Source of the DNA: a virus
IMG/VR virus record: IMGVR_UViG_3300009285_000017
Span: 1-46,398 of that record
Direction: 5' to 3' (one strand)
Length of the DNA: 46,398 bases
The first letter of the stretch is position 1. Each line of letters opens with the position of its first letter. Shown here piece after piece: positions 24,130 to 30,132 of this stretch. A program made the translations under genes and the position numbers. The notes under the pieces were generated by a model, which made no database searches, was not told the DNA's origin, and saw only the letters and a list, made by a program, of their open reading frames with translations.

Positions 24130-24146
24130 AGGCGGGGTTTTTGCGT

Positions 24147-24662
24147 CTAGAAGTTAGTTCTTGCGAACTCTCCGAACTTTTCTAAGATGAATTGATCGTA
24201 AGCCTTTGCGGCTTCACTCGGAATTTTAAAACTTCCTAAGTGAATTGTTCTTCCTTGATAAGTAGCAGTTGCCATCCACCTATCTTTCGCTTTTTTCCCT
24301 TTCCTTTTTTCTCTCTGAAGCCAGACACCCTTATAGCCACTTTTATTGCTTTTATACTTAGGGGTATTAGCGTGATTTTGACTCCTCGTTGCGAATCTTA
24401 AATTGCTTTTTCGGTTATCTAATATATCACCATTTATATGGTCTACCATCAAATACGATGGGGCATTTAATATAAATCTATGTAGAAACTCTTGTTTTCT
24501 CCCTGATAATTTAACGTTTCCTACGAAATAACGTTTATTTGGGTCTTTCCTACCTCGGAATGAAGGCGACCAATTTACCTCATTAACTTTCTGATAGTCT
24601 TCTTCATCAAGCAGGATGGAATAACCTTTTATCATTAATTCCATCAACTCATTATATAACAA
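24147..24662 (-). CDS. HNH homing endonuclease with AP2 domain
   Basis: The 171-residue product has the HNH core FLHRFILNAPSYLMVDHING followed by DNRKSNLRFATRSQNHAN (residues 60-100). A C-terminal AP2 DNA-binding domain starts SGYKGVWLQREK and includes RWMATATYQGRTIHLGSF and EAAKAYDQF. HNH-AP2 proteins are mobile free-standing endonucleases in phages. It lies on the opposite strand to all neighbours, as expected for an invader. No intron ends were recognised around it. Confidence 0.9.
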   Translation of the reverse strand: MLYNELMELMIKGYSILLDEEDYQKVNEVNWSPSFRGRKDPNKRYFVGNVKLSGRKQEFLHRFILNAPSYLMVDHINGDILDNRKSNLRFATRSQNHANTPKYKSNKSGYKGVWLQREKRKGKKAKDRWMATATYQGRTIHLGSFKIPSEAAKAYDQFILEKFGEFARTNF

Positions 24663-24688
24663 ATCCCGCCTCTAAGCACTATCTTGAG

Positions 24689-24697
24689 TTATCCCCA
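24689..24697 (+). promoter_or_regulatory. DnaA-box-like site
   Basis: TTATCCCCA differs by one base from TTATCCACA. It lies just upstream of the promoter of the replication gene. Confidence 0.35.
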
Positions 24698-24709
24698 GCT
24701 ATCTAGGGT

Positions 24710-24738
24710 TTGACTTTTTTAGGGAAGTAGTATTTAAT
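24710..24738 (+). promoter_or_regulatory. Promoter of replication gene
   Basis: TTGACT (24710-24715), a 17-nt spacer and TTTAAT (24733-24738). Transcription should begin near 24745, leaving a leader of about 70 nt that is filled by the attenuator-like structure. Confidence 0.65.
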
Positions 24739-24757
24739 ATAGGTAGTTTGGTTAGGT

Positions 24758-24813
24758 GGAGGGCTAACGAAACATAAGAAACCCGCCCGCCCTCCAAACC
24801 GGACGGGTTTTTT
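24758..24813 (+). terminator. Attenuator-like terminator at the start of the replication gene
   Basis: The terminator stem is AACCCGCCCG (24780-24789) with CGGACGGGTT (24800-24809), nine of ten pairs, followed by TTTTTT ending at 24813, only 6 nt before the ATG at 24820. GGAGGGC (24758-24764) is a perfect match for GCCCTCC (24789-24795), which is the loop of the terminator, so a competing fold exists. There is no Shine-Dalgarno site. Expression of the gene therefore needs readthrough, which suggests attenuation or antitermination of replication. Confidence 0.6.
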
Positions 24814-24819
24814 ATTTAG

Positions 24820-25335
24820 ATGGCGAAACAACGAATAATAAATACAAAGTTCTGGTCTGATGGCTGGATTCTTACTCTTGACCCGATTGAGCGTTATCTC
24901 TTTCTTTACCTGCTTACTAACGAACATACGGATATAAGCGGTATTTATGAACTACCATTAAGAATTATTTCCCGTGAGACAGGATTTGAAGATGAAATGA
25001 CTATAAAAATACTGAATAGATTTGAAAAAGATAAGCGAGTTCTCTATAAAAATGGCTGGATTGCCATAAAAAACTTCACTCGACATCAAACTTTGAACCC
25101 AAGTGTGTTAAAAGGTATTAAATTAGGCTTTAATAAAGCCCCTAAAAAGATGAGAGACTGGGTACAGTCTGACCCCAGCTTGTTGCATCTTAATCTTAAT
25201 TCTAATTCTAATCTTAATTCTAATTCTAATACCAAGAAATCTTTAAGCCCTTCGGGCTTCGCTGTTAATAAACCTGTGGATAAGTTTAATAACTCCCCTA
25301 AAAGGGACGGGTGGGCTAAAGTGGGAGAACAATGA
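24820..25335 (+). CDS. Replication initiator-like protein (winged helix)
   Basis: A 171-residue product whose first 100 residues (RIINTKFWSDGWILTLDPIE, then YLFLYLLTNEHTDISGIYEL, then FTRHQTLNPSVLKGI) match the N-terminal winged-helix domain of phage replication organisers of the DnaD-associated type. After it comes a Leu/Asn/Ser repeat encoded by tandem DNA repeats, then a Pro/Lys-rich tail. The origin-like repeats lie inside the gene, as in lambda O. The C-terminal partner-binding domain of the family is very short or absent. Confidence 0.7.
   Translation: MAKQRIINTKFWSDGWILTLDPIERYLFLYLLTNEHTDISGIYELPLRIISRETGFEDEMTIKILNRFEKDKRVLYKNGWIAIKNFTRHQTLNPSVLKGIKLGFNKAPKKMRDWVQSDPSLLHLNLNSNSNLNSNSNTKKSLSPSGFAVNKPVDKFNNSPKRDGWAKVGEQ
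25185..25283. other. Candidate origin of replication
   Basis: The DNA at about 25185-25232 is a chain of TTAATC, TTAATT and CTAATT hexamers arranged as two near-identical 18-nt units. It is extremely AT-rich, and a perfect DnaA box (TGTGGATAA, minus orientation) follows at 25275-25283. It is inside the initiator gene. An AT-rich repeat plus a DnaA box in an initiator gene is typical of lambdoid-type origins, so this is my best candidate. No strand-asymmetry calculation was possible. Confidence 0.5.
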
Positions 25336-25339
25336 GAAT

Positions 25340-25597
25340 GTGGAAGTTTATACAAAAGCAGAGGGAGTATTTGGAGAAATTATGAGGGAGAGAGGTAGGG
25401 ATAACCTAGTCGGTCATATTTCAGAGCTTCAAAAAGTTATTTCTGACCTTGAAAATAGTAAGCTGTTTTCTCCGTTTAATCCCTACTTTCTTAAAAATAG
25501 ATTTATTGAAAAATATCGGGAAAGAGTTAAAAGACTAAAAAAACAGATAGAAGAAAAGGGCGGTGAAGCCGAGACAATTAAACAAAAACTTGGCTAG
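25340..25597 (+). CDS. Coiled-coil protein
   Basis: An 85-residue frame from GTG 25340, or 71 residues from ATG 25382, which has TTGGAG 7 nt upstream and is equally likely. It is helical with a charged coiled coil (HISELQKVISDLENSKLF, YRERVKRLKKQIEEKGGE). It follows the replication gene directly, so it may be an initiator partner, but there is no motif for helicase loading. Confidence 0.55.
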   Translation: MEVYTKAEGVFGEIMRERGRDNLVGHISELQKVISDLENSKLFSPFNPYFLKNRFIEKYRERVKRLKKQIEEKGGEAETIKQKLG

Positions 25598-25691
25598 AGC
25601 AGGTGAAACTTGCTTCGCTGGAGCCACTCTGACACCAGAGAAGGTATGCGAGAAAAAACCCGTTCAGTATATCGCCCCTCCAACTCCATAA
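25563..25691 (+). CDS. Possible 42-residue protein
   Basis: A GTG-started frame that overlaps the end of the coiled-coil gene by 35 nt and fills an otherwise empty gap. The sequence (NLARAGETCFAGATLTPEKV, ending YIAPPTP) has mixed composition. AAAAGGG lies just upstream. The call rests only on frame, spacing and ribosome site. Confidence 0.35.
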   Translation: MKPRQLNKNLARAGETCFAGATLTPEKVCEKKPVQYIAPPTP

Positions 25692-25706
25692 GAGCGAGAG
25701 AAAATT

Positions 25707-25973
25707 ATGGCGGCAAAAATCTGCCAGATATGTAGGCATTTGAAAGAAATTAAAGGCAAGGCGGTGGTTTGTGATGAATGCCTTCAAAAGAGATACGAGG
25801 AGTTAAATAAGCAAAAAGATGGTATGGATAAAAAAGAGCTAATAAAGCTATACGAGGAATATCTCGCAGATACAGTGGAAGAGCGAACTTTCGAGATTGA
25901 GGGGAAGAGGGAGTTATGGAAGGGGGATTTTGACGGCTTTATAAATTGGTTAAAAGAAAAGCCGCCCATTTAA
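25707..25973 (+). CDS. Zinc-ribbon protein
   Basis: An 88-residue protein with ICQICRHLKEI and VVCDECLQKRY near the N-terminus (CxxC...CxxC), then a helical acidic part ending NWLKEKPPI. It belongs to the set of small zinc proteins in this region. Function unknown. Confidence 0.65.
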   Translation: MAAKICQICRHLKEIKGKAVVCDECLQKRYEELNKQKDGMDKKELIKLYEEYLADTVEERTFEIEGKRELWKGDFDGFINWLKEKPPI

Positions 25974-25989
25974 GTTTTAATAGGGCGGC
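25961..25989 (-). terminator. Hairpin with minus-strand U-run
   Basis: GCCGCCC (25961-25967) and GGGCGGC (25983-25989) form a perfect 7-bp stem overlapping the stop of the zinc-ribbon gene. The T-rich tail lies only on the minus strand side (TTTTCTTTT), so it would stop minus-strand transcription entering this operon. On the plus strand there is no U-run. Confidence 0.45.
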
Positions 25990-26035
25990 ACAAATCGCTA
26001 GTTGATTTAGTTTTATGTATTTAAAACGGAAGAAC

Positions 26036-26064
26036 TTGACAAAGGATACAGGTTTAGTTAAGAT
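26036..26064 (+). promoter_or_regulatory. Promoter of HTH gene
   Basis: Consensus TTGACA (26036-26041), a 17-nt spacer and TAAGAT (26059-26064). The -10 ends 8 nt before the ATG at 26073, so the message would be leaderless. Confidence 0.75.
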
Positions 26065-26072
26065 GAGGTAAT

Positions 26073-26219
26073 ATGGCGAAAGCCGAAACAAAGCGAAATA
26101 GGGCAATAGTGGCAAAGAGAAAACGGGGTCTTTCCTATCTAGAAATAGCTAAAATCTATGGACTTACCAAAGCGAGGATAATAGCCATTTGTAAAAAAGC
26201 CGATAGATGGGTAAAATAG
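26073..26219 (+). CDS. Small helix-turn-helix protein
   Basis: A 48-residue basic protein with a sigma-70 region 4 or resolvase-like helix-turn-helix: KRGLSYLEIAKIYGLTKARI near residues 18-37, preceded by a Lys/Arg-rich arm. It sits right behind a strong promoter and is followed by a DnaA box, so it may be an early transcription or replication regulator. Too short to contain anything besides the DNA-binding unit. Confidence 0.65.
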   Translation: MAKAETKRNRAIVAKRKRGLSYLEIAKIYGLTKARIIAICKKADRWVK

Positions 26220-26230
26220 GGGTAATAGAG

Positions 26231-26239
26231 TTATCCACA
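26231..26239 (+). promoter_or_regulatory. DnaA box
   Basis: TTATCCACA is a perfect consensus DnaA box, in the intergenic gap between the HTH gene and the next promoter. It may be part of the origin region or an autoregulatory site. Confidence 0.5.
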
Positions 26240-26258
26240 GAAGGGTAATAGTATGATA

Positions 26259-26267
26259 TGGTATAAT
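26259..26267 (+). promoter_or_regulatory. Extended -10 promoter (TGGTATAAT)
   Basis: It lies 38 nt before the ATG at 26306 and just before an AAAGGTCG element (26282-26289). The leader would be about 30 nt and carry the element near its 5' end. Confidence 0.5.
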
Positions 26268-26281
26268 AGGTAGCAGTAGAT

Positions 26282-26289
26282 AAAGGTCG
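26282..26289 (+). promoter_or_regulatory. AAAGGTCG element in a promoter-proximal leader
   Basis: It lies 16 nt before the ATG at 26306 and downstream of a -10 box. This places the element inside the transcribed leader rather than in the promoter. Confidence 0.5.
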
Positions 26290-26305
26290 GAAAAACAAAA
26301 CCAAG

Positions 26306-26428
26306 ATGAAGATAATAGCTGAAGACGAAAATATGACTTGGGCAACGGAAGGTGAAGATTTTGAGGAGCTGGGGGTAGGATTGTGGCTGATGTTTCTTTT
26401 GGTTGTAAGTATTTTAGCGGGATTATGA
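26306..26428 (+). CDS. Small membrane protein
   Basis: A 40-residue protein with an acidic N-terminus (IIAEDENMTWATEGEDFEEL) and a C-terminal hydrophobic helix (LWLMFLLVVSILAGL). The stop overlaps the next start (ATGA), so the pair is translationally coupled. Unknown role, possibly a membrane-acting early protein. Confidence 0.55.
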   Translation: MKIIAEDENMTWATEGEDFEELGVGLWLMFLLVVSILAGL

Positions 26429-26718
26429 ACTACAAGATTTTTTTCGAGAATTTTTTGAGAAGTCAGCAGTTGTCGCAGAAGGCGTTAAGTCGAGGGCTGA
26501 CCTTAGAGGAAAAGGAGGAACTTGCGAAGGTGATGGGATTACAAGAAGACACCTACCTCATCTATATCAAATCCCACAGCGAAGCCCCTGATTACGAGAA
26601 TCAAGTAGAGGCAAAGAATCTCTGGGAAGCGGCGGGTAAGTTCTGGGAGCAGTTGGGAGAGGCCAGAGCCGAATGGACACCTGAAGATTTACTCCCACAT
26701 ATAGCGAAATCACCCTAA
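26425..26718 (+). CDS. Unknown helical protein, possible frameshift at the end
   Basis: A 97-residue helical protein (KALSRGLTLEEKEELAKVMG). The start at ATG 26425 is chosen by the ATGA overlap. Past residue 90 an alternative frame from about 26690 to 26759 encodes natural-looking sequence ending NQIVEGEIVDD, while the annotated frame stops after IAKSP. A one-base indel or programmed frameshift could join the two. Confidence 0.55.
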   Translation: MNYKIFFENFLRSQQLSQKALSRGLTLEEKEELAKVMGLQEDTYLIYIKSHSEAPDYENQVEAKNLWEAAGKFWEQLGEARAEWTPEDLLPHIAKSP

Positions 26719-26777
26719 GCGAAAATCAAATAGTGGAAGGGGAAATTGTAGACGACTAATTCTGATAAAAAGAGGAA

Positions 26778-27752
26778 ATGACAAAGAAAATAAGCGAAAA
26801 CAATAAGTGGTCAGTTGAAGAAGTCTGGAATACTCAACTTACTCTAAGAAGAGAAGAGAGACGACTTGAGCCGAGGAATAGAATTTGGGCTTCGGAGATA
26901 GGAAAACATTATTACGAAAGGTGGCTTAAAATGAGGGGGATAAAACCCGATTTCGATTACGATGAACGGACTTTGAGAAAGTTTGCCGCAGGAGACTTCT
27001 TTGAAAGAATGATTGGGTATGTGTTGATTACATCTGGCTTACTCAAACATGATAACAAATGGTATAACTTGCCACCCGATGAAACTCACTTAGAAGTTTC
27101 CGTTAAGCCGGATTTTATTGCTGGAGGAAAACCTGATTGGGAAAAGATAAAAGCGGAGATAGAAGTCAACTCGTTGTTCTCGGTGCTTCCCGTCTTTGAG
27201 AGAATTGTTAAAGCGTTGGTCGGCTATCTGTCTGAAAAATATCCCGAGGGGCTGGGTGATTTGCTTTACGAGATTAAATCCGTCAACTCGCAAGTCTTTT
27301 GGGCTAAAAAGGATTATCTTCGGGAAGCATATCCGCATCATCAATTTCAATGCTTGACGGGAATGAAGGCAACTAATCTGCCGGAAGGCAGGATACTCTA
27401 TATTAGCAAGGATGACTTGACTGTGGCTGAATTTCCTGTCTTTTTGGATGACAAGGAACTTAATGAAAAATGGGAAGAAGATGTGGTGTTAATGACTAAA
27501 TACATTAAGGAGGGTGTCGAACCCCCAAAACCGGAGAGTGTCGTTTTTGACCCTCGAAAGAAACTTTATTTCCAATATAATAAGGAGAAACAAGTTATCG
27601 AAGGGTGCTGGACACCCAACTGGGAAGTCGAGTGGTCAAATTATCTGCCTACTATTACAGGATTTAAGAGTGTCGAGAAGTGGAAAGCAAGTTCCAAGGA
27701 AGAAGCCCGAATTAAAAATAAAGAGCTAAAAGACGAATACAAAAATGACTGA
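26778..27752 (+). CDS. PD-(D/E)XK nuclease-superfamily protein
   Basis: A 324-residue protein with the order of motifs seen in RecB/Cas4-like nucleases: an N-terminal WASEIGKHYYERWL, then HLEVSVKPDFIAGGKPD (motif with Asp near residue 113), then LLYEIKSVNSQVFW (E-x-K, near residues 163-165), then HHQFQCLTGM (Q motif). No Cys cluster for an Fe-S centre was seen. It probably trims DNA ends in replication or recombination. It is followed by two small zinc-ribbon genes. Confidence 0.72.
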   Translation: MTKKISENNKWSVEEVWNTQLTLRREERRLEPRNRIWASEIGKHYYERWLKMRGIKPDFDYDERTLRKFAAGDFFERMIGYVLITSGLLKHDNKWYNLPPDETHLEVSVKPDFIAGGKPDWEKIKAEIEVNSLFSVLPVFERIVKALVGYLSEKYPEGLGDLLYEIKSVNSQVFWAKKDYLREAYPHHQFQCLTGMKATNLPEGRILYISKDDLTVAEFPVFLDDKELNEKWEEDVVLMTKYIKEGVEPPKPESVVFDPRKKLYFQYNKEKQVIEGCWTPNWEVEWSNYLPTITGFKSVEKWKASSKEEARIKNKELKDEYKND

Positions 27753-27933
27753 AGTAAGCATAATAACTAGCGGAATGAAACCGATAAAAGGCGAAATAAA
27801 TGTCTGTCTTCATTGCGGCGAACAAGCCCCGTATAGGGGAAAATTCTGCGGGAATTGTAAAACAGCGAAAGGTCGGCAAGAAAGAGACGAAGAAAATAAG
27901 GAGATAGAAGATGGAAGGAAAATTGAGAATTAA
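27745..27933 (+). CDS. Zinc-ribbon protein
   Basis: A 62-residue product with VCLHCGEQAPYRGKFCGNCK, a close CxxC-x11-CxxC ribbon, and a Glu/Lys-rich tail. It overlaps the nuclease gene by 8 nt and the next gene by 23 nt. Confidence 0.65.
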   Translation: MTEVSIITSGMKPIKGEINVCLHCGEQAPYRGKFCGNCKTAKGRQERDEENKEIEDGRKIEN

Positions 27934-28090
27934 AAATAATACTTGCTTTGATTGCGGGGTCAGCCTTGATTTCGAGAATATTGACCCTAATTTAGAGATA
28001 GAATCTGAAGAAGGAAGAAAGATTGCTGTTATGGGAGTATGTTTGAAGTGTGCTCCTCTTATACGAGATAGGTTCTGGAAAGATAAATAG
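27911..28090 (+). CDS. Zinc-binding protein
   Basis: A 59-residue product with TCFDCGVSLDF and GVCLKCAPLI, giving CxxC...CxxC, an acidic middle and a basic end (RDRFWKDK). The start overlaps the previous gene in another frame. Confidence 0.6.
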   Translation: MEGKLRIKNNTCFDCGVSLDFENIDPNLEIESEEGRKIAVMGVCLKCAPLIRDRFWKDK

Positions 28091-28105
28091 AAAGATTAAA
28101 TAAAT

Positions 28106-28111
28106 TAAAAT
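28106..28111 (+). promoter_or_regulatory. Possible -10 box (TAAAAT)
   Basis: It ends 7 nt before the ATG at 28119, the same spacing as the other leaderless starts. The stretch is AT-rich and no -35 is seen, so chance is possible. Confidence 0.35.
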
Positions 28112-28118
28112 AAACAGA

Positions 28119-28487
28119 ATGATAGACAAAAATAAATACCAAGAAGTAAGCGGCGGATTGGATGTGGATAGGACTTGGCCGGAGAAAGACCAAGAGTTAG
28201 CTCCAGGCGACGGCATTGAAGGCCGCTATGTTGAGAAAAAAACAGGCGTAGGCAAGAACAACTCTAATGTTTATGTGCTGGAGGTGGGAACAGCTAAAGT
28301 GGGTGTGTGGGGTTCCACAGTCCTTGATACGAAATTTGCCAATGTGGCTATCGGGAAAATGGTAGCGATTGAGTATCTGGGCGAGGCACAATCCAAACAG
28401 GGAGGTCGTTCTTACAAGGATTATTGGTTGGGGCAGGGCATTCTAAAGGCTGGAGACGAAGAGGCGGATTACCCCGATAAGTTTTAA
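28119..28487 (+). CDS. OB-fold-like, candidate ssDNA-binding protein
   Basis: A 122-residue product with a beta-strand-rich core (GDGIEGRYVEKKTGVG, VYVLEVGTAKVGVWGST, KMVAIEYLGEAQS) and an acidic C-terminus (GDEEADYPDKF). The small beta barrel plus acidic tail is what single-strand binding proteins have, and it lies among DNA-processing genes. The assignment is structural intuition, not a family match. Confidence 0.4.
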   Translation: MIDKNKYQEVSGGLDVDRTWPEKDQELAPGDGIEGRYVEKKTGVGKNNSNVYVLEVGTAKVGVWGSTVLDTKFANVAIGKMVAIEYLGEAQSKQGGRSYKDYWLGQGILKAGDEEADYPDKF

Positions 28488-28502
28488 AGTGGAAAAGAAG
28501 AA

Positions 28503-28565
28503 ATGAGCTTTAAGGGAAGAAAACATACTCCTGAAACTCGGAAAAAAATATGTCTGAGAAAGTAA
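28503..28565 (+). CDS. 20-residue NUMOD3-like frame
   Basis: The peptide SFKGRKHTPETRKKIC matches the NUMOD3 DNA-binding motif found in homing endonucleases (G-K-H-x-x-x-T-x-x-K-I). It has AAGAAG upstream and overlaps the next gene start by 16 nt. It could be a remnant of an endonuclease or a chance frame. Confidence 0.3.
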   Translation: MSFKGRKHTPETRKKICLRK

Positions 28566-28930
28566 TCAACGAAAATGTTTTAAGGTTGACGGGGAGTTTT
28601 AACCTTCCCTTCACCCTCAAAAACGCCCACGATTATAAGCTCTTGATTGAAGGCACGATAAACGGGGTGAACGAGAAACCTAATTTTGATGGCACTTTCG
28701 ACCTCATTCATAAGTTCAAACCGATTATGGGAGAGATAATTAACGAAGAAGGTAAAACTGCCTCGCTTAAGGATAAAACTGCCGAGAGCGTTAAGAATAG
28801 GCGATTGCTGATGGGTGCGGCTTCGGAGAGGGGCTGGGAAGAAGAAGAATTTTATCGCCAGTTCTTCGGCTGGTTCAGAAGCCCTGAAGTGTTTGACCAG
28901 ATTTTAGAGATGTATGAGAAATCAAGATGA
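28550..28930 (+). CDS. Unknown protein among DNA metabolism genes
   Basis: A 126-residue alpha/beta protein: a beta-rich first part (LRLTGSFNLPFTLKNAHDYK, then IEGTINGV) and a helical, basic second part (ESVKNRRLLMGAASERGWEE). No motif recognised. It overlaps the next gene by 4 nt. Confidence 0.6.
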   Translation: MSEKVINENVLRLTGSFNLPFTLKNAHDYKLLIEGTINGVNEKPNFDGTFDLIHKFKPIMGEIINEEGKTASLKDKTAESVKNRRLLMGAASERGWEEEEFYRQFFGWFRSPEVFDQILEMYEKSR

Positions 28931-29184
28931 AAACCGAACGCTCTCTTAAAACAGAAATCAGGTTTTTAGTATATAGGGAATTTCCTAACTTTGTGAATGG
29001 CGGGAGAATAGAAAGGTTGGCGATGGAGCTGAATTTTAAAGCCAGTAATAGTAGTCGTAGGGCGCGGGAACTTCACAGCGAAGGAATCTTTGAGCGGAGA
29101 ATAAATAGGGGATCGGTTGAATACAGATACAGCCCAGAACTCATCCCCCGCCCAGAAAAGGTCGCAGAAGCAAAATTATTTTAG
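28927..29184 (+). CDS. Winged-helix DNA-binding protein
   Basis: An 85-residue basic protein with the helix pattern of a small winged helix: FVNGGRIERLAMELNF, then NSSRRARELHSEGIFERRIN, then a beta wing (GSVEYRYSP). It is coupled to the upstream gene by ATGA. Likely a regulator or replication accessory factor. Confidence 0.6.
   Translation: MKTERSLKTEIRFLVYREFPNFVNGGRIERLAMELNFKASNSSRRARELHSEGIFERRINRGSVEYRYSPELIPRPEKVAEAKLF
29157..29164 (+). promoter_or_regulatory. AAAGGTCG element inside a gene end
   Basis: It overlaps the last codons of the winged-helix gene and lies 23 nt before the ATG at 29188. Confidence 0.45.
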
Positions 29185-29187
29185 ACA

Positions 29188-29571
29188 ATGGAAGATAAAA
29201 AGATAGGAGTGGTGATAGCACTCATTGTAATTTTGGTAGTTTCGTTCTTTCTGTTCGGCTATCCCATGATAAGGGTTTGGTGGGCAGGTCAAGCGGGGAA
29301 AGCTCAATTAAGACATGCTAATTTTGAGAGAGAAGTCCAGATTGTAAATGCCCAAGCCAACTTACATGCCCAAGAGTTTAACGCCCAATCGGAAGTAGTT
29401 AGGGCGGAGGGAATAGCTAAAGCGAATAACATTATCAAGGACTCAATTACCGAGGCATACATTCGCTACTTGTGGGTTCAGACGCTAGACAGGACTAATA
29501 ACCAGATAATTTACGTTCCCCTAGGGCAAGACGGGTTACCGATTACAGAAGCGGGCAGAGCAGTAAAGTAA
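29188..29571 (+). CDS. Membrane protein with SPFH-like C-terminus
   Basis: A 127-residue product with one membrane helix (IGVVIALIVILVVSFFLFG, residues 6-24) and then an Ala/Gln-rich helix (residues 45-80). It ends AKANNIIKDSITEAYIRYLW, then IIYVPLGQDGLPI. This end matches the last helices of stomatin/prohibitin-family proteins, but the SPFH globular domain is missing. A role in shaping host membrane domains is possible. Confidence 0.6.
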   Translation: MEDKKIGVVIALIVILVVSFFLFGYPMIRVWWAGQAGKAQLRHANFEREVQIVNAQANLHAQEFNAQSEVVRAEGIAKANNIIKDSITEAYIRYLWVQTLDRTNNQIIYVPLGQDGLPITEAGRAVK

Positions 29572-29578
29572 AAGGTCG
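29571..29578 (+). promoter_or_regulatory. AAAGGTCG element after the SPFH-like gene
   Basis: It starts on the last base of the TAA of the SPFH-like gene and lies 30 nt before the ATG at 29609, the longest gap among the twelve sites. Confidence 0.4.
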
Positions 29579-29608
29579 AGAGTAAGCAAGAAGTGTTAAT
29601 TTAGAGAG

Positions 29609-29701
29609 ATGGGAAAAGAAGGACGTTACATAGAAGAATTCAACAAGGAATTAGGACTGGAAGCTATCCCTTATTACGGAGAAGATAATATGGGGAAATG
29701 A
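29609..29701 (+). CDS. 30-residue peptide
   Basis: A short frame, GRYIEEFNKELGLEAIPYY, whose TGA overlaps the next start (ATGA) and whose ATG follows an AAAGGTCG element. Coding is supported only by this arrangement. Confidence 0.4.
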   Translation: MGKEGRYIEEFNKELGLEAIPYYGEDNMGK

Positions 29702-30132
29702 AAAAGAAAAAGAATGCGTGGCTAAAAGTTGATGTGAAGTTAGGGAAACAGAAGAAAGCAGAGTGGAAAGTGGACTTTCTCTCTTGGATAACCTGTCCTT
29801 ATTGTAAAAATGCGGTGATTTCTGGAGACCCCGTTATCGTAGGGGCATTGAAGAAGTGGCACTCGGAAAGGGTCAAGGCGGAGAAAACTAAAAAGAGGAC
29901 GAGAACCGAGACACGAGAGTTTGACCCTGCAAGTAACAACGGAAGGTTGATGATGAAAGTATGTAGTGAGGTTGTGAAGTCCGAACTCCAAAAGATGATT
30001 GAGGAAACAGCGATGAAATTAGAAAAAATAAGTGTAGATGATGCTGTTATGGAGTCAGGGAGAAAAGTGGTTAAAAACGCTATCCTTTTAGAAGTCGCTC
30101 GGAGGCAGAGGGAGTGGATGGAGGGATTATGA
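29698..30132 (+). CDS. Basic protein with CPYC motif
   Basis: A 144-residue product with a Lys-rich N-terminus and WITCPYCKNAVISGDPV near residue 31, one CxxC pair without a clear second pair, then long charged helices. Possibly nucleic acid binding. It is coupled to the 30-residue gene upstream and overlaps the next tiny frame by 4 nt. Confidence 0.55.
   Translation: MKKKKNAWLKVDVKLGKQKKAEWKVDFLSWITCPYCKNAVISGDPVIVGALKKWHSERVKAEKTKKRTRTETREFDPASNNGRLMMKVCSEVVKSELQKMIEETAMKLEKISVDDAVMESGRKVVKNAILLEVARRQREWMEGL

Larger units (their letters stand above)
23833..24146 (+). other. 314-nt region without intact gene
   Basis: Apart from the promoter it holds a GGGG-CGAAAG-CCCC hairpin with a GAAA loop (about 23886-23900) and AAGAAG-GAAA-CTTCTT (about 24087-24102), also GAAA-capped. 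It also holds the interrupted frame at 23947-24129. GAAA-capped stems downstream of a strong promoter would fit a structured RNA. I could not match it to a known RNA family. Confidence 0.45.

Noticed and set aside
25190-25235. CRISPR array
   Set aside because: The repeats are hexamer-based and lack unique spacers. No other array-like structure was seen in the window.
26073-26219. Lysogeny repressor
   Set aside because: The protein has only one minimal helix-turn-helix and there is no integrase or paired Cro-like gene, so a lysogeny switch is not supported.
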